Origin: UBA7803 sp040219935
Lineage (GTDB): Bacteria > Pseudomonadota > Gammaproteobacteria > Pseudomonadales > Azotimanducaceae
Direction: 5' to 3'
Assembly (NCBI GenBank): GCA_040219935.1
Contig: JAVJUA010000056.1
Location: 117,436-181,435, forward strand
DNA length: 64,000 nt
Shown here: positions 17,296 through 25,884 of the stretch, piece after piece
Layout of the letters: each line of letters begins with the position of its first letter
How positions within the stretch are numbered: position 1 is the stretch's first letter
The notes under the pieces: model-generated
Seen by the model: only the letters and a program-made list of their open reading frames with translations
The model's database searches: none
Told to the model about the DNA's origin: nothing
Position numbers and translations under genes: made by a program

Positions 17296-18321
17296 CTAGG
17301 CGAGGCGTGCCGTCGCGTGAATGGCGAGCGTCTCCAGAGCGTCCCGGCAGTCGCCCGGGCGCAGCCCGGAGAGGCTGTCGCGGGCTTGCCTGCCCTGCCG
17401 TTGGGCAGCCTGCTGCACGTAGTCCAGAGCGCCCGAAGCCGCGACGATGCTCAGCACTTCCTGCAGCCGCTCCGACGATCGGGCCTCGACAGCGTCTCGC
17501 AGAATGTCGGCGTCGCGGCGACTCGAGTGCGCCAGCGCATGAATCAGCGGCAGGGTCAGCTTGCCTTCGGCCAGGTCGTCGCCGACGTTCTTGCCGAGCA
17601 AGTCCGTGTCGCCGGCGTAGTCGAGATAATCGTCCACCAGCTGGTAGGCCATGCCGAAGTGCAGGCCGAAACGCTTCAGCGCCAGAATTTCGTCGGCATC
17701 GTCGCTGGCCAGCACGCCGGCGGTATGGGCGGCCGCCTGAAACAGCAGCGCGGTCTTGCAGCGGATCACCTCGAGATACTCGGCCTCGCTGACGTCGAGG
17801 CGGCCGACGTTGGCGAGCTGCATGACCTCGCCCTCGGCGATGCTGTTGGTCGCGTCCGAGAGTATGGCCATGATGTCCATGTCGTCGAGCTCGACCATGA
17901 GCTGAAAGGCGCGCGAGTAGAGGAAGTCGCCCACCAGCACGCTGGGCGCATTGCCCCAGGTGGCATTGGCGGTGGCGCGGCCGCGGCGGAGCTGCGAACG
18001 ATCGACCACGTCGTCGTGCAGCAGGGTGGCGGTGTGCAGAAACTCGATGATGGCGGCCAACCGGATCAGGCCGTCGCCCCGATACCCGCACGCCCTGGCG
18101 CCCAGCAGCACCAGCAGCGGACGCAGCCGCTTGCCGCCGCTGTCGATGATGTAGCGACCGATCTCCTCCACCAGGCGGACGTCCGAGGTGAGCTGGCGGG
18201 GAATCAGCTCGTTCACGGCCGCGAACTCGTGGGCGACCAGATCGTAGACGGGCGCGAGCACGGAGAGTTTGCCAGCTTGCTTGCTGACGGCGTTGGCGGC
18301 CATGGCGGGCTGTCGGGACAT
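17296..18321 (-). CDS. ispB: Polyprenyl (octaprenyl) diphosphate synthase
   Basis: A 341-residue all-alpha prenyltransferase with the first Asp-rich motif LLHDDVVDRSQLRRG and the second LVDDYLDYAGD, which bind Mg2+ and the allylic diphosphate. It elongates farnesyl diphosphate with isopentenyl diphosphate to the ubiquinone side chain. The chain length (probably C40) cannot be read from sequence with certainty. It is divergent from rplU-rpmA-obgE, the usual gammaproteobacterial arrangement, which supports ispB. Confidence 0.93.
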   Translation of the reverse strand: MSRQPAMAANAVSKQAGKLSVLAPVYDLVAHEFAAVNELIPRQLTSDVRLVEEIGRYIIDSGGKRLRPLLVLLGARACGYRGDGLIRLAAIIEFLHTATLLHDDVVDRSQLRRGRATANATWGNAPSVLVGDFLYSRAFQLMVELDDMDIMAILSDATNSIAEGEVMQLANVGRLDVSEAEYLEVIRCKTALLFQAAAHTAGVLASDDADEILALKRFGLHFGMAYQLVDDYLDYAGDTDLLGKNVGDDLAEGKLTLPLIHALAHSSRRDADILRDAVEARSSERLQEVLSIVAASGALDYVQQAAQRQGRQARDSLSGLRPGDCRDALETLAIHATARLA

Positions 18322-18353
18322 TCTCGGAATCTCTCTGGCGGCCGTCTAACTCG

Positions 18354-18382
18354 TTGTAATCGCGAATCTTTGCTCGTAGAAT
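18354..18382 (+). promoter_or_regulatory. Candidate sigma-70 promoter of rplU-rpmA
   Basis: TTGTAA (18354-18359) and TAGAAT (18377-18382) are separated by 17 bp, a good match to a sigma-70 promoter. It would give a leader of about 140 nt that contains a small hairpin, GAGGTC-GGC-GACCTC at 18473-18487. Confidence 0.55.
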
Positions 18383-18531
18383 ACCGCGCCTTCGGGCGCA
18401 CCCCCCTGGCACGCGCGGTCGCGCCACCGGGCGTGGCCATCCAAGATCAGCAACGATACACGCCGGTCAGGCGAGGTCGGCGACCTCACGCGGCATTGTA
18501 ATACAGCCGTGATGGTTCAGGAGTAGACATT

Positions 18532-18843
18532 ATGTTTGCGGTTTTCACGAGCGGTGGCAAACAGCACCGGGTGACGGAAGGCGAGGTGGTGCGGCTGGAG
18601 ATGCTCGACGCCGAGCCTGGTCAGCAGGTCGAATTCGACCGCGTGCTGCTGGTGGCCGACGGCGACAACGTTGCCGTGGGCGCCCCGTACGTGGACGGCG
18701 GCAAGGTGACCGGCGAGGTGGTGGGCCACGACCGCGCGCGCAAGATTCGCATCATCAAGTTCCGTCGCCGCAAGAACTACATGCGCCGGCAGGGCCACCG
18801 TCAGTGGTTCACCGACGTCAAGATCACCGGCATCAAGGCCTGA
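18532..18843 (+). CDS. rplU: 50S ribosomal protein L21
   Basis: A 103-residue protein starting MFAVFTSGGKQHRVTEGE with a GGAG site upstream. The conserved L21 segments are present: KQHRV near the start, EVVGHDRARKIRIIKFRRRKNYMRRQGHRQ and the C-terminal FTDVKITGI. The full length matches the bacterial family. It is followed 12 bp later by rpmA, its usual partner. Confidence 0.98.
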   Translation: MFAVFTSGGKQHRVTEGEVVRLEMLDAEPGQQVEFDRVLLVADGDNVAVGAPYVDGGKVTGEVVGHDRARKIRIIKFRRRKNYMRRQGHRQWFTDVKITGIKA

Positions 18844-18855
18844 GGAGACACCGGC

Positions 18856-19125
18856 ATGGCACACAAGAAGGCAGGCGGCAGCACCCGCAACGGTCGCGAT
18901 TCCGAGTCGAAACGACTGGGGCTCAAGAAGTCCGGCGGCCAGTTGGTCAAAGCCGGCAACATCATCGTCCGGCAGCGCGGCACCAAGTTCCATCCCGGCG
19001 AGAACGTCGGCTGTGGCCGCGACCACACGCTGTTCGCGACGGCGGATGGTCACGTCCGATTCGTCACCCGCGGGCCGAAGAGCCGCAAGTTCGTGACGGT
19101 CGAGCCCGTCGCGGCCGACGCCTGA
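18856..19125 (+). CDS. rpmA: 50S ribosomal protein L27
   Basis: An 89-residue protein starting MAHKKAGGSTRNGRDS, the invariant L27 N-terminus that reaches the peptidyl-transferase centre. GGQLVKAGNIIVRQRGTKFHPG and the rest of the beta-barrel are intact. A GAGGAGA ribosome site precedes the ATG. It is co-transcribed with rplU and followed by an intrinsic terminator. Confidence 0.98.
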   Translation: MAHKKAGGSTRNGRDSESKRLGLKKSGGQLVKAGNIIVRQRGTKFHPGENVGCGRDHTLFATADGHVRFVTRGPKSRKFVTVEPVAADA

Positions 19126-19149
19126 GGCCGGCCGGCCCGGAAGCAGAAG

Positions 19150-19175
19150 CCCCGCCGAGTCGCGGGGTTTTTTTT
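19150..19175 (+). terminator. Intrinsic terminator between rpmA and obgE
   Basis: CCCCGC (19150-19155) pairs perfectly with GCGGGG (19162-19167) around a 6-nt loop and is followed by eight T residues. The T-run ends 2 nt before the obgE ATG, so the hairpin occupies the place where an obgE ribosome site would be expected. Confidence 0.9.
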
Positions 19176-19177
19176 AT

Positions 19178-20362
19178 ATGCAGTTCATAGACGAAGCGAA
19201 CATCCGCGTGGAGGCCGGCAACGGCGGCAACGGCTGCCTGTCGTTCCGGCGCGAAAAGTACGTGGAGAAGGGCGGTCCTGACGGCGGCGACGGCGGCGAC
19301 GGTGGCAACGTCGTGCTGGTGGGCGACGGCGCGCTGAACACCCTGATCGACTTCCGGTTTCAGCCCCTGTACCGGGCCGAGCACGGCAAGGCAGGCATGG
19401 GCCGCAACAAGACGGGCGCCCGAGGCGAAGACCGCCTGGTGCGGGTGCCGGTCGGTACGTCCATCGTCGACGAGGAGACGCTGGAAACGCTCGGCGACAT
19501 CACCGAAGACGGTCAGATTCTGGTGGTGGCCCGGGGTGGCCGGCGCGGGCTGGGAAACACCCGCTTCAAGTCGAGCACGAACCGGGCGCCCCGGCGCACC
19601 ACGCCGGGCGGCGCCGGCGAGGTGCGGCTGTTGCGCCTGCAGCTCAAGCTCATGGCCGACGTCGGGCTGCTGGGCATGCCCAACGCCGGCAAGTCGACGT
19701 TCATCAGCACGGTGTCGGCCGCCAGGCCGAAGGTGGCCGACTACCCGTTCACGACGCTGGTGCCAAGCCTCGGCGTGGTCAAGCTCGACGGCGATGCCAG
19801 CCTGGTGATGGCCGACATTCCCGGCCTCATCGAAGGTGCCGCGCAGGGCGCCGGGCTCGGCGTGCAGTTCTTGCGTCACGTCGCCCGCACCCGGATCCTG
19901 CTGCACCTGGTCGAGGCCCTGCCGACGGACGGCTCCGACCCCGTCGCCAACGCCCGCATCATCGACGGCGAACTTGTCGCTTACAGCGGCGCGCTGGCGC
20001 GGCGCCCGCAGTGGCTGGCCCTCACCAAGATCGATCTGGTGAATGAGGCCGAACAGCAGCGCCTGCTGGCCGAGCTGGCCGAGGCGTTTCCGGGCCGACC
20101 GCTGTACGCCGTCTCGGCGGTCACCGGCTCGGGCGTGACCGCGCTGGTCCGGGACCTGCTCACCGCGGTCAGCGAGCATCGACGCGTGATGCGTGAGGAC
20201 GCCGATGCCGCCGCCGCGGAAGCGGAACTGGAGGCCGAGATATCTCAGGATGTGCTACAAAGCGCGCTGACCCGTCGCCCCCGCCGCGGCATCGAGCCGA
20301 ACGACGATGCGGATGCGGGCGACGACGACGACGGCGTCGAGGTCATCTACGTTCGGGAGTGA
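19178..20362 (+). CDS. obgE: Obg/CgtA GTPase, ribosome assembly
   Basis: A 394-residue GTPase. The N-terminal Obg fold is glycine-rich (EAGNGGNGCLSFRREK, GGPDGGDGGDGG); the G domain has the P-loop GMPNAGKST, the switch II DIPGLIEGA and the base-recognition motif LTKIDLV. The C-terminal tail is acidic (DDADAGDDDDGVE). It acts in 50S subunit maturation and stress control. The ATG matches the family start (MQFIDEA), but there is no Shine-Dalgarno sequence; instead a terminator hairpin ends 2 nt before it. Expression therefore depends on terminator read-through or on a leaderless mRNA starting close to the ATG (inference). Confidence 0.97.
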   Translation: MQFIDEANIRVEAGNGGNGCLSFRREKYVEKGGPDGGDGGDGGNVVLVGDGALNTLIDFRFQPLYRAEHGKAGMGRNKTGARGEDRLVRVPVGTSIVDEETLETLGDITEDGQILVVARGGRRGLGNTRFKSSTNRAPRRTTPGGAGEVRLLRLQLKLMADVGLLGMPNAGKSTFISTVSAARPKVADYPFTTLVPSLGVVKLDGDASLVMADIPGLIEGAAQGAGLGVQFLRHVARTRILLHLVEALPTDGSDPVANARIIDGELVAYSGALARRPQWLALTKIDLVNEAEQQRLLAELAEAFPGRPLYAVSAVTGSGVTALVRDLLTAVSEHRRVMREDADAAAAEAELEAEISQDVLQSALTRRPRRGIEPNDDADAGDDDDGVEVIYVRE

Positions 20363-20374
20363 TCAGCGGCGGTG

Positions 20375-21529
20375 ATGGACGAGGTTCGGCAACAGCGCGC
20401 GGCGCTGCAGACGGCGCGGCGTGTGGTCATCAAGGTGGGCAGCGCTCTGCTCACCGATCCGGTGAGCGGTCTTGCCCGCGAGCGCATCCGCGCGTGGTGC
20501 GAAGAGATTCACGGGCTGCTCGGCGGCGGCCGCCAGATCCTGCTGGTGTCGTCCGGCGCGGTGGCGGAAGGCGTGGCCCGGCTGGGGCTCAAATCGCGGC
20601 CGGCTACGGTACATGGCCTGCAGGCGGCAGCCGCCGTCGGGCAGATGGGCCTGGTGCAGGCCTATGAGCAGGCGTTTGCGGCCCACGGCCGGCAGACGGC
20701 CATGGTGCTGCTGACCCATGACGATCTGGCGGATCGCCAGCGTTACCTGAACGCCAGGGCCACCCTGGATACGTTGCTGCAGATGGGCGTGATCCCGGTG
20801 ATCAACGAGAACGACACCGTGGCCACCGACGAGATCCGCTTCGGCGACAACGATACCCTGGCAGCGCTGGTCACCAACCTGCTGCAGGCCGACCTGCTGA
20901 TCATCCTCACCGATACCGACGGGCTGCATGAGCGCGATCCTCGCCAGGATCCGGAGGCGCCGGTGGTGGCTCTGGCGGCAGCCGATGACGGCCGCCTCGA
21001 CGGCATGGTAGGCGAGGGCGCCGGCGCTCTGGGCCGCGGCGGCATGGTCACCAAGCTGAAGGCGGCCCGCATCGCGGCGCGCTCCGGCGCCGATACGGTG
21101 ATCGCCGGCGGTCGCGAGCCTTCCGTGCTGACCCGCCTGTTCCGCGGCGACGAGGTGGGCACGTTGCTGACCGCCTCGGTGACGCCCATGGACGCCCGCA
21201 AGCGCTGGATCGCCGGGCATCTGCGCGCCAAGGGGGACCTGGTGCTGGATGCGGGCGCCGTGCAGGCGGTCACCAGCCGTGGCGTCAGCCTGCTGCCGGT
21301 GGGGGTGGTGGCGGTGCGTGGCAGCTTCAAGCGCGGCGACGTGGTGCGCTGCGTCGATGGCGAAGGCCGCGTGGTCGGGCAGGGTCTGGTGAACTACTCG
21401 AGCGAAGAGGCGGCTCGCCTGGTGGGCGCATCGAGCGCCGACATCGACGGCCGGCTAGGCTATCGACTGGAGCCGGAGCTGGTGCACCGGGACAACCTGG
21501 TGGTGCTGGAGCGCGGTGTCAGGCCTTGA
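20375..21529 (+). CDS. proB: Glutamate 5-kinase
   Basis: A 384-residue enzyme of proline biosynthesis, starting at ATG 20375 (a GTG codon immediately upstream is also in frame). The amino-acid kinase domain has VIKVGSALLT, VSSGAVAEG, INENDTVAT and RFGDNDTLAA, and the C-terminal PUA domain starts near GVSLLPVGVVAVRG. It phosphorylates glutamate with ATP. It is 12 bp behind obgE and so probably in one unit with it. Its 3' end overlaps that of rpsT, on the other strand, by 11 bp. Confidence 0.96.
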   Translation: MDEVRQQRAALQTARRVVIKVGSALLTDPVSGLARERIRAWCEEIHGLLGGGRQILLVSSGAVAEGVARLGLKSRPATVHGLQAAAAVGQMGLVQAYEQAFAAHGRQTAMVLLTHDDLADRQRYLNARATLDTLLQMGVIPVINENDTVATDEIRFGDNDTLAALVTNLLQADLLIILTDTDGLHERDPRQDPEAPVVALAAADDGRLDGMVGEGAGALGRGGMVTKLKAARIAARSGADTVIAGGREPSVLTRLFRGDEVGTLLTASVTPMDARKRWIAGHLRAKGDLVLDAGAVQAVTSRGVSLLPVGVVAVRGSFKRGDVVRCVDGEGRVVGQGLVNYSSEEAARLVGASSADIDGRLGYRLEPELVHRDNLVVLERGVRP

Positions 21530-21785
21530 TGGCCTGAACCGCTTTGTGCAGACGCGACTTGTGCCGGGCCGCCTTGTTCTTGTGCATGATGCCGCGGTCG
21601 GCCATGCGGTCGATGACGGGAACCGCAGCCGTGAAGGCGGCCTCTGCCGAAGCGGCGTCGCCGCTGCCGATGGCGGCCTGCACCCGCTTGATGTAGGTGC
21701 GCACCATGGAACGCTGGCTGGCGTTGTGGGCGCGACGCTTCTCTGCCTGACGGGCGCGTTTGCGGGCTTGCGCGGTATTGGCCAA
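21519..21785 (-). CDS. rpsT: 30S ribosomal protein S20
   Basis: An 88-residue basic helical protein that starts at a TTG: (M)ANTAQARKRARQAEKRRAHN, with GGAG eight bases upstream. The TTG is fixed by homology, since S20 begins M-A-N-x-x-x-A-x-K-R, and S20 in E. coli also uses a rare start codon (UUG) for autoregulation. HKNKAARHKSRLHKAVQAI forms the C-terminal helix. It is divergent from murJ and converges with proB. Confidence 0.97.
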   Translation of the reverse strand: MANTAQARKRARQAEKRRAHNASQRSMVRTYIKRVQAAIGSGDAASAEAAFTAAVPVIDRMADRGIMHKNKAARHKSRLHKAVQAIKA

Positions 21786-21821
21786 AACGGTCTCCGAGGG
21801 TCGTATTCTGGAAGGCGCGGT

Positions 21822-21850
21822 AATATGCCGTTGAGGTATGGGTATGTCAA
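21822..21850 (-). promoter_or_regulatory. Candidate sigma-70 promoter of rpsT
   Basis: On the minus strand a perfect TTGACA (complement of 21845-21850) is followed after 17 bp by CATATT (complement of 21822-21827). Transcription would begin about 30 nt before the rpsT TTG. The -35 box lies within the first codons of murJ. Confidence 0.7.
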
Positions 21851-23424
21851 CCGCTACTGAACCGGCCGCGGGCGGGCCCCAGAACGTGTCTGCCCAGGGG
21901 ACGGTGGTCGCGGGGATGACCCTGATCTCGCGGATCTCCGGGTTCGCGCGCGACATGGTGATGTCGCACTTCTTCGGCGCCGGCGCGCAGGCCGATGCCT
22001 TCTTCGTCGCCTTCCGCATCCCCAACTTCTTCCGCCGGCTGTTCGCCGAGGGCGCCTTCAACCAGGCCTTCGTGCCGGTGCTGGCCCGCTACAAGGACCA
22101 GCAGCGCGAGCAGTTCCTCGAGTTCATTGCCGCGGTGTCCGGCAACCTGGCGGTGGCGGTGTGGTCGGTGGTGCTGCTCGGCGTGGTGTTCTCGCCGGCG
22201 CTGGTCACCGTGTTCGCCCCCGGCTTCTGGAACGCGCCGGAGCAGTTTGCCATGGCCACCGCCATGCTGCAGATCACGTTCCCCTATCTCGGCTTCATCT
22301 CCCTCACCGCGTTCGCGGCGTCGCTGCTGAACAGCCATCACCGCTACGCCGTGCCGGCATTCACGCCGGTGCTGCTCAACATTTCGCTGATTGCGGCCAT
22401 GCTGTTCACCACGGACGTGTTCAGCGAGCCGGTGTACGCGCTGGCCTGGGGCGTGTTCGTGGCCGGCCTGGCCCAGTTCGCCCTGCAGCTACCGGCGCTC
22501 GGCCGGCTGGGGTTGCTGGTGCGCCCGCGGTTGAGCCTGGCCCATCCCGGGGTCCGGCAGGTGGGGCGGCTGCTGCTGCCGGCCGTGTTCGCCGCCTCGG
22601 TCAGTCAGATCAACACCCTCATCGACACCATCCTGGCTTCCACCCTGATGACCGGCAGCATCTCCTGGCTTTACTACGCCGATCGCCTCATGGAGTTGCC
22701 GGTGGGGCTGGTGGCGGTGACGCTCGGCACCGTGCTGCTGCCCAACCTGTCCCGGCTGGCCAGCGCCAACGACAGCGACGGCTTTGCGGCCACACTGGAG
22801 TGGGGGCTGCGCATGGGGCTGCTGCTGGGCCTGCCGTCCGCGGCCGCGCTGTACGCGCTGGCGCTGCCGCTGGTGGCGACCCTGTTCCAGCACGGGGCCA
22901 TGACCGTGGCGGACGCCCGCATGGCCGCCCTGGCGCTGGAGGCCTTCGCGGTGGGCCTGCTGCCCCTGGTGCTGGTGAAGGTGGCGGCGCCCGCCTACTT
23001 CGCCCGGGAGGATACCGCCACGCCCTTCCGCTTCGCCGTGATTGCGGTGCTCACCAACATCGCCCTGAACCTGGCGCTGTTCAGCTGGATGGGGCACGTG
23101 GGCCTGGCGCTGGCCACCTCGGCGGCAGCCTGGGTCAACGCCCTGCTGCTGCTGCGCGGCATCGGCGGGGCGGCCGCCAAGCCAGCGCACCGGTACCGGC
23201 CGACCCGCGCGCTCTGGCTTACCGCCGGCCGCTCGTCGCTGACGGCGGGCATCATGGCGGCCCTGCTCTGGTGGTGGCTGCCACCCGCGACCGCCTGGCT
23301 CGATGCCGGCCTCTGGGACCGGGCCTGGTGGCTGACCACGGCCGTGGCAGCCGGCATCGGCGGATACGCGCTCGGGGTGATGGCCCTGGGCGAGCGGCCC
23401 CGCATGCTGCTGCACCGCGCCTGA
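21844..23424 (+). CDS. murJ: Lipid II flippase MurJ (MviN)
   Basis: About 526 residues with some 14 membrane helices. The family's N-terminal signature is clear: GMTLISRISGFARDMVMSHFFGAG, AFFVAFRIPNFFRRLFAEGAF, with the conserved Arg residues of the central cavity. It flips lipid II across the inner membrane for peptidoglycan synthesis. ATG 21844 is favoured over 21838 because GAGGT lies at proper spacing. It is followed by ribF, as in Pseudomonas. Confidence 0.96.
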   Translation: MSTATEPAAGGPQNVSAQGTVVAGMTLISRISGFARDMVMSHFFGAGAQADAFFVAFRIPNFFRRLFAEGAFNQAFVPVLARYKDQQREQFLEFIAAVSGNLAVAVWSVVLLGVVFSPALVTVFAPGFWNAPEQFAMATAMLQITFPYLGFISLTAFAASLLNSHHRYAVPAFTPVLLNISLIAAMLFTTDVFSEPVYALAWGVFVAGLAQFALQLPALGRLGLLVRPRLSLAHPGVRQVGRLLLPAVFAASVSQINTLIDTILASTLMTGSISWLYYADRLMELPVGLVAVTLGTVLLPNLSRLASANDSDGFAATLEWGLRMGLLLGLPSAAALYALALPLVATLFQHGAMTVADARMAALALEAFAVGLLPLVLVKVAAPAYFAREDTATPFRFAVIAVLTNIALNLALFSWMGHVGLALATSAAAWVNALLLLRGIGGAAAKPAHRYRPTRALWLTAGRSSLTAGIMAALLWWWLPPATAWLDAGLWDRAWWLTTAVAAGIGGYALGVMALGERPRMLLHRA

Positions 23425-23465
23425 ACAATTCGCCCGGCGCCAGCCGCCATCCGTATAATGCCGCG

Positions 23466-24392
23466 ATGGAAGTCGTGGTCGGTCTGCACAACATCAAACC
23501 CCGCCATCGCGGCTGCGTGCTCACCATCGGCAGCTTCGACGGCGTGCATCGGGGCCACCGCATGCTGCTCGAGCATCTGGTCGCCAAGAGCCGCGAGCTC
23601 GAGGCGCCGAGCATGCTGGTCACCTTCGAGCCCACCCCCCGGGAGTACTTCCGGGGCGGCGTGGTGCCGGCTCGCCTGACCCGGTTCCGTGAGAAGGTCA
23701 CCCTGCTCGGCACCACCGATCTCGACCGCTTGCTGTGCCTGCCGTTCAACGAGCGTACGGCCAACACGCCGGCGGAGTGGGTGGTGGACGAGTTGCTGGC
23801 CTCGCGGCTGGGCGTTCGCTACCTGGTGGTGGGGGACGACTTCCGCTTCGGCCACGGCGCCCGCGGCGATCACGCCATGCTTCGCGCGGCGGGCGAGCGC
23901 CATGGGTTCGGGGTCGCCAGCATGGACACGCTGGTCGAGCAGGGCGAACGCATCAGCTCCACGCGGGTGCGGGAGGCGCTCTGGGTGGGCGATCTGAAGA
24001 CGGCCGAGATCCTGCTGGGCCACCCGTACTTCATGATGGGGCGGGTCGTCTACGGGCGGCAGCTCGGGCGGCAGCTCGGCGTGCCCACGGCCAACATCCG
24101 CCTGCAGCGCTATCGCACGCCGCTGGAAGGCGTGTTCGCAGTGACCGTGAGCGGCCTGGCGCGGGAGTATCAGGGCATCGCCAACGTCGGCGTCCGCCCC
24201 ACGGTGGACGGCAAGGAACCGCTGCTGGAGGTGCACATCTTCGATTTCGCGGGCGACATCTACGGAGAGCTGCTCACCGTGACCTTCCGACGGAAGATTC
24301 GTGACGAGCAGACGTTCAGCGGCCTCGATGCGCTGAAGGCGCAGATCGGGCGCGACATCGCCGAAGCGCGTGCGTGGTTCGATCGTGGTTAG
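23466..24392 (+). CDS. ribF: Bifunctional riboflavin kinase/FAD synthetase
   Basis: A 308-residue enzyme. The N-terminal FMN adenylyltransferase has LTIGSFDGVHRGH (nucleotidyl-transferase H-x-G-H-type motif), VVGDDFRFGHGARGD and ISSTRVREAL; the C-terminal flavokinase has GRVVYGRQLGRQLGVPTAN with the P-T-A-N motif. It makes FMN and FAD. In Pseudomonas ileS lies between ribF and lspA; here ribF overlaps lspA directly. Confidence 0.96.
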   Translation: MEVVVGLHNIKPRHRGCVLTIGSFDGVHRGHRMLLEHLVAKSRELEAPSMLVTFEPTPREYFRGGVVPARLTRFREKVTLLGTTDLDRLLCLPFNERTANTPAEWVVDELLASRLGVRYLVVGDDFRFGHGARGDHAMLRAAGERHGFGVASMDTLVEQGERISSTRVREALWVGDLKTAEILLGHPYFMMGRVVYGRQLGRQLGVPTANIRLQRYRTPLEGVFAVTVSGLAREYQGIANVGVRPTVDGKEPLLEVHIFDFAGDIYGELLTVTFRRKIRDEQTFSGLDALKAQIGRDIAEARAWFDRG

Positions 24393-24882
24393 GTGGCTGG
24401 CATTGGCGGGCCTGATCGCCGCAGCGGATCAGCTAGTCAAGGGTTGGGTGGAGCGGGTGCTGGCGCTGGGCGAGCTGGTGCCGGTGCTGCCGGTGCTGAG
24501 CTGGGTGCGGTGGCACAACGAGGGTGCGGCCTTCTCGATCCTGAGCGACGCCGCCGGTTGGCAGCGCTGGTTCTTCGTGGTGCTGGCCGTGGCCTTCGTT
24601 GCCTTCATCGTCTACGAGCTGCGCCGGCTGCCCGCGGAGCATCGCCTCATGGGCTGGGTCTACGGGCTGATCATGGGCGGCGCCATCGGCAACCTGATCG
24701 ACCGCCTGCAACACGGCTACGTGGTGGACTACGTGCTGCTGCACTATGGCGGCTACTACTTCCCGGCGTTCAACGTCGCCGACATGGCCCTCACCGCCGG
24801 CGCCGTGCTCTGGATCGGGGTGATGATCGCCGAGTTCCGCCGCGAGCGGCAGGCGCGGAACACGGAGGGTTCGCAATCGTGA
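24370..24882 (+). CDS. lspA: Lipoprotein signal peptidase (signal peptidase II)
   Basis: About 170 residues from GTG 24370, which overlaps ribF by 23 nt (GTG 24385 is an alternative). Four membrane helices carry the catalytic Asp pair in GAIGNLIDR and FNVADMALT, and WHNEGAAFSI is the conserved N-x-G-A-A-F motif. It cleaves the signal peptides of prolipoproteins at the lipobox, for example of the BamD encoded further on in the window. Its stop overlaps the GTG of fkpB. Confidence 0.96.
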   Translation: MRGSIVVRWLALAGLIAAADQLVKGWVERVLALGELVPVLPVLSWVRWHNEGAAFSILSDAAGWQRWFFVVLAVAFVAFIVYELRRLPAEHRLMGWVYGLIMGGAIGNLIDRLQHGYVVDYVLLHYGGYYFPAFNVADMALTAGAVLWIGVMIAEFRRERQARNTEGSQS

Positions 24883-25346
24883 GCGGGTTGATCACCAGGG
24901 ATTCCGACCGGCGCATCGGTCCGGGCTGCCGGGTGACGCTGCACTTCGCCATTCATCTAGAAAGCGGTGAAGAGGTCGACACCACGCGGCGCGGCAGGCC
25001 GGCCACCTTCGAGGTGGGAGACGGCAACCTGCTGCCCGGCTTCGAGGCGGCGCTGATGGGCATGCGCGCCGGGGACGACGCCCAGATCGTGCTGCCGCCG
25101 GAGGAGGCCTTCGGCGTCCACAATCGCGACAACGTCCGGCTGCTGGAGCGCGAACGGTTTCGCGACGTCGAGCTCGAACCCGGCCTGGTGGTATCGTTCG
25201 CGGCCGCCGACGGCGAGCTGCCTGGCGTGGTCAGGCGCCTGTTCGAGCGCACCGTGGAGGTCGATTTCAATCATCCCCTGGCCGGCCGGCCGGTGGTGTT
25301 CGACGTCTCGATCCTGCGGGTGGAGGACGCTTCGTCGCCGCAATGA
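24879..25346 (+). CDS. fkpB: FKBP-type peptidyl-prolyl isomerase, FkpB/SlpA type
   Basis: A 155-residue protein starting at GTG 24879, which overlaps the lspA stop (GTGA), with GGAGGG upstream. It has the FKBP core with the SlyD-like insert-in-flap layout: VTLHFAIHLESGEEVDTT, FEVGDGNLLPGFEAALMGM, ILPPEEAFG-type loop and VDFNHPLAGRPVVFDV. It catalyses prolyl isomerisation and chaperones folding. In Pseudomonas ispH follows; here a type IV pilin gene follows instead. Confidence 0.92.
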   Translation: MSGLITRDSDRRIGPGCRVTLHFAIHLESGEEVDTTRRGRPATFEVGDGNLLPGFEAALMGMRAGDDAQIVLPPEEAFGVHNRDNVRLLERERFRDVELEPGLVVSFAAADGELPGVVRRLFERTVEVDFNHPLAGRPVVFDVSILRVEDASSPQ

Positions 25347-25423
25347 TGCCGTTCGTCGGCGGCGCCTGGGCGGCGGCGGCGCCTGCGGCTAGGCTGGCTC
25401 CTGGGTCCTGCTAGGATTTGGAT

Positions 25424-25804
25424 ATGCGCAACGCTGGTTTCACCCTGGTCGAGCTGATGATCGCCGTGGCCATTCTCGCCATCGTCGCCGCGGTGGCGCT
25501 GCCCCTGTACAACCAGTACTCGCAGCGCACCTTTCGCGCCGAGGCGCAGGCCGACCTGATGACGTGCGCCCAGGGCCTCGAGCGCTTCGGGGCTCAGAAC
25601 TTCACCTACGACGGCGCCGTGCTGGGCAACGTCTGCGATCCACGCTCCGAGGATCAGGGCCGCTACAACTTCGGCCTGGTCACCGCCGGCGATCAGTTCG
25701 TCATCACCGCGACGCCCATCGGCGTGATGGCCGGGGACGGCGACCTCACCCTGAACAGCGCCGGCGACCGCACCTGGGACGGCAACCCGGGTTGGGAAGA
25801 GTAG
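25424..25804 (+). CDS. pilE: Type IV minor pilin, PilE-like
   Basis: A 126-residue prepilin with a very short leader (MRNAG) followed by FTLVELMIAVAILAIVAAVA, the class III signal with Glu5; PilD cleaves between G and F and methylates Phe1. AGGA lies seven bases before the ATG. The C-terminal domain has two Cys (MTCAQ, NVCDP) for the usual pilin disulfide loop. In P. aeruginosa pilE is at the far end of the minor pilin cluster; here it comes first. The PilE assignment rests on size and context, so it is tentative. Confidence 0.72.
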   Translation: MRNAGFTLVELMIAVAILAIVAAVALPLYNQYSQRTFRAEAQADLMTCAQGLERFGAQNFTYDGAVLGNVCDPRSEDQGRYNFGLVTAGDQFVITATPIGVMAGDGDLTLNSAGDRTWDGNPGWEE

Positions 25805-25884
25805 GGCGTCCCCCGAATCGACCGTTCGTCCGCCGAAACCGTCCCGCCTGTCGGGTGGCCGGTTCCCTGGACTCCCCCCCGTCT

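Noticed and set aside
25390..25412. Sigma-54 promoter upstream of the pilE-like gene (TGGCTCC...CTGCT)
   Set aside because: The distance between the GG and GC elements is two bases too long for a sigma-54 promoter, although PilR is encoded nearby.
25862..25880. Sigma-54 promoter before the minor pilin operon (TGGCCG...CTGGA)
   Set aside because: The invariant GC of the -12 element is GG here.
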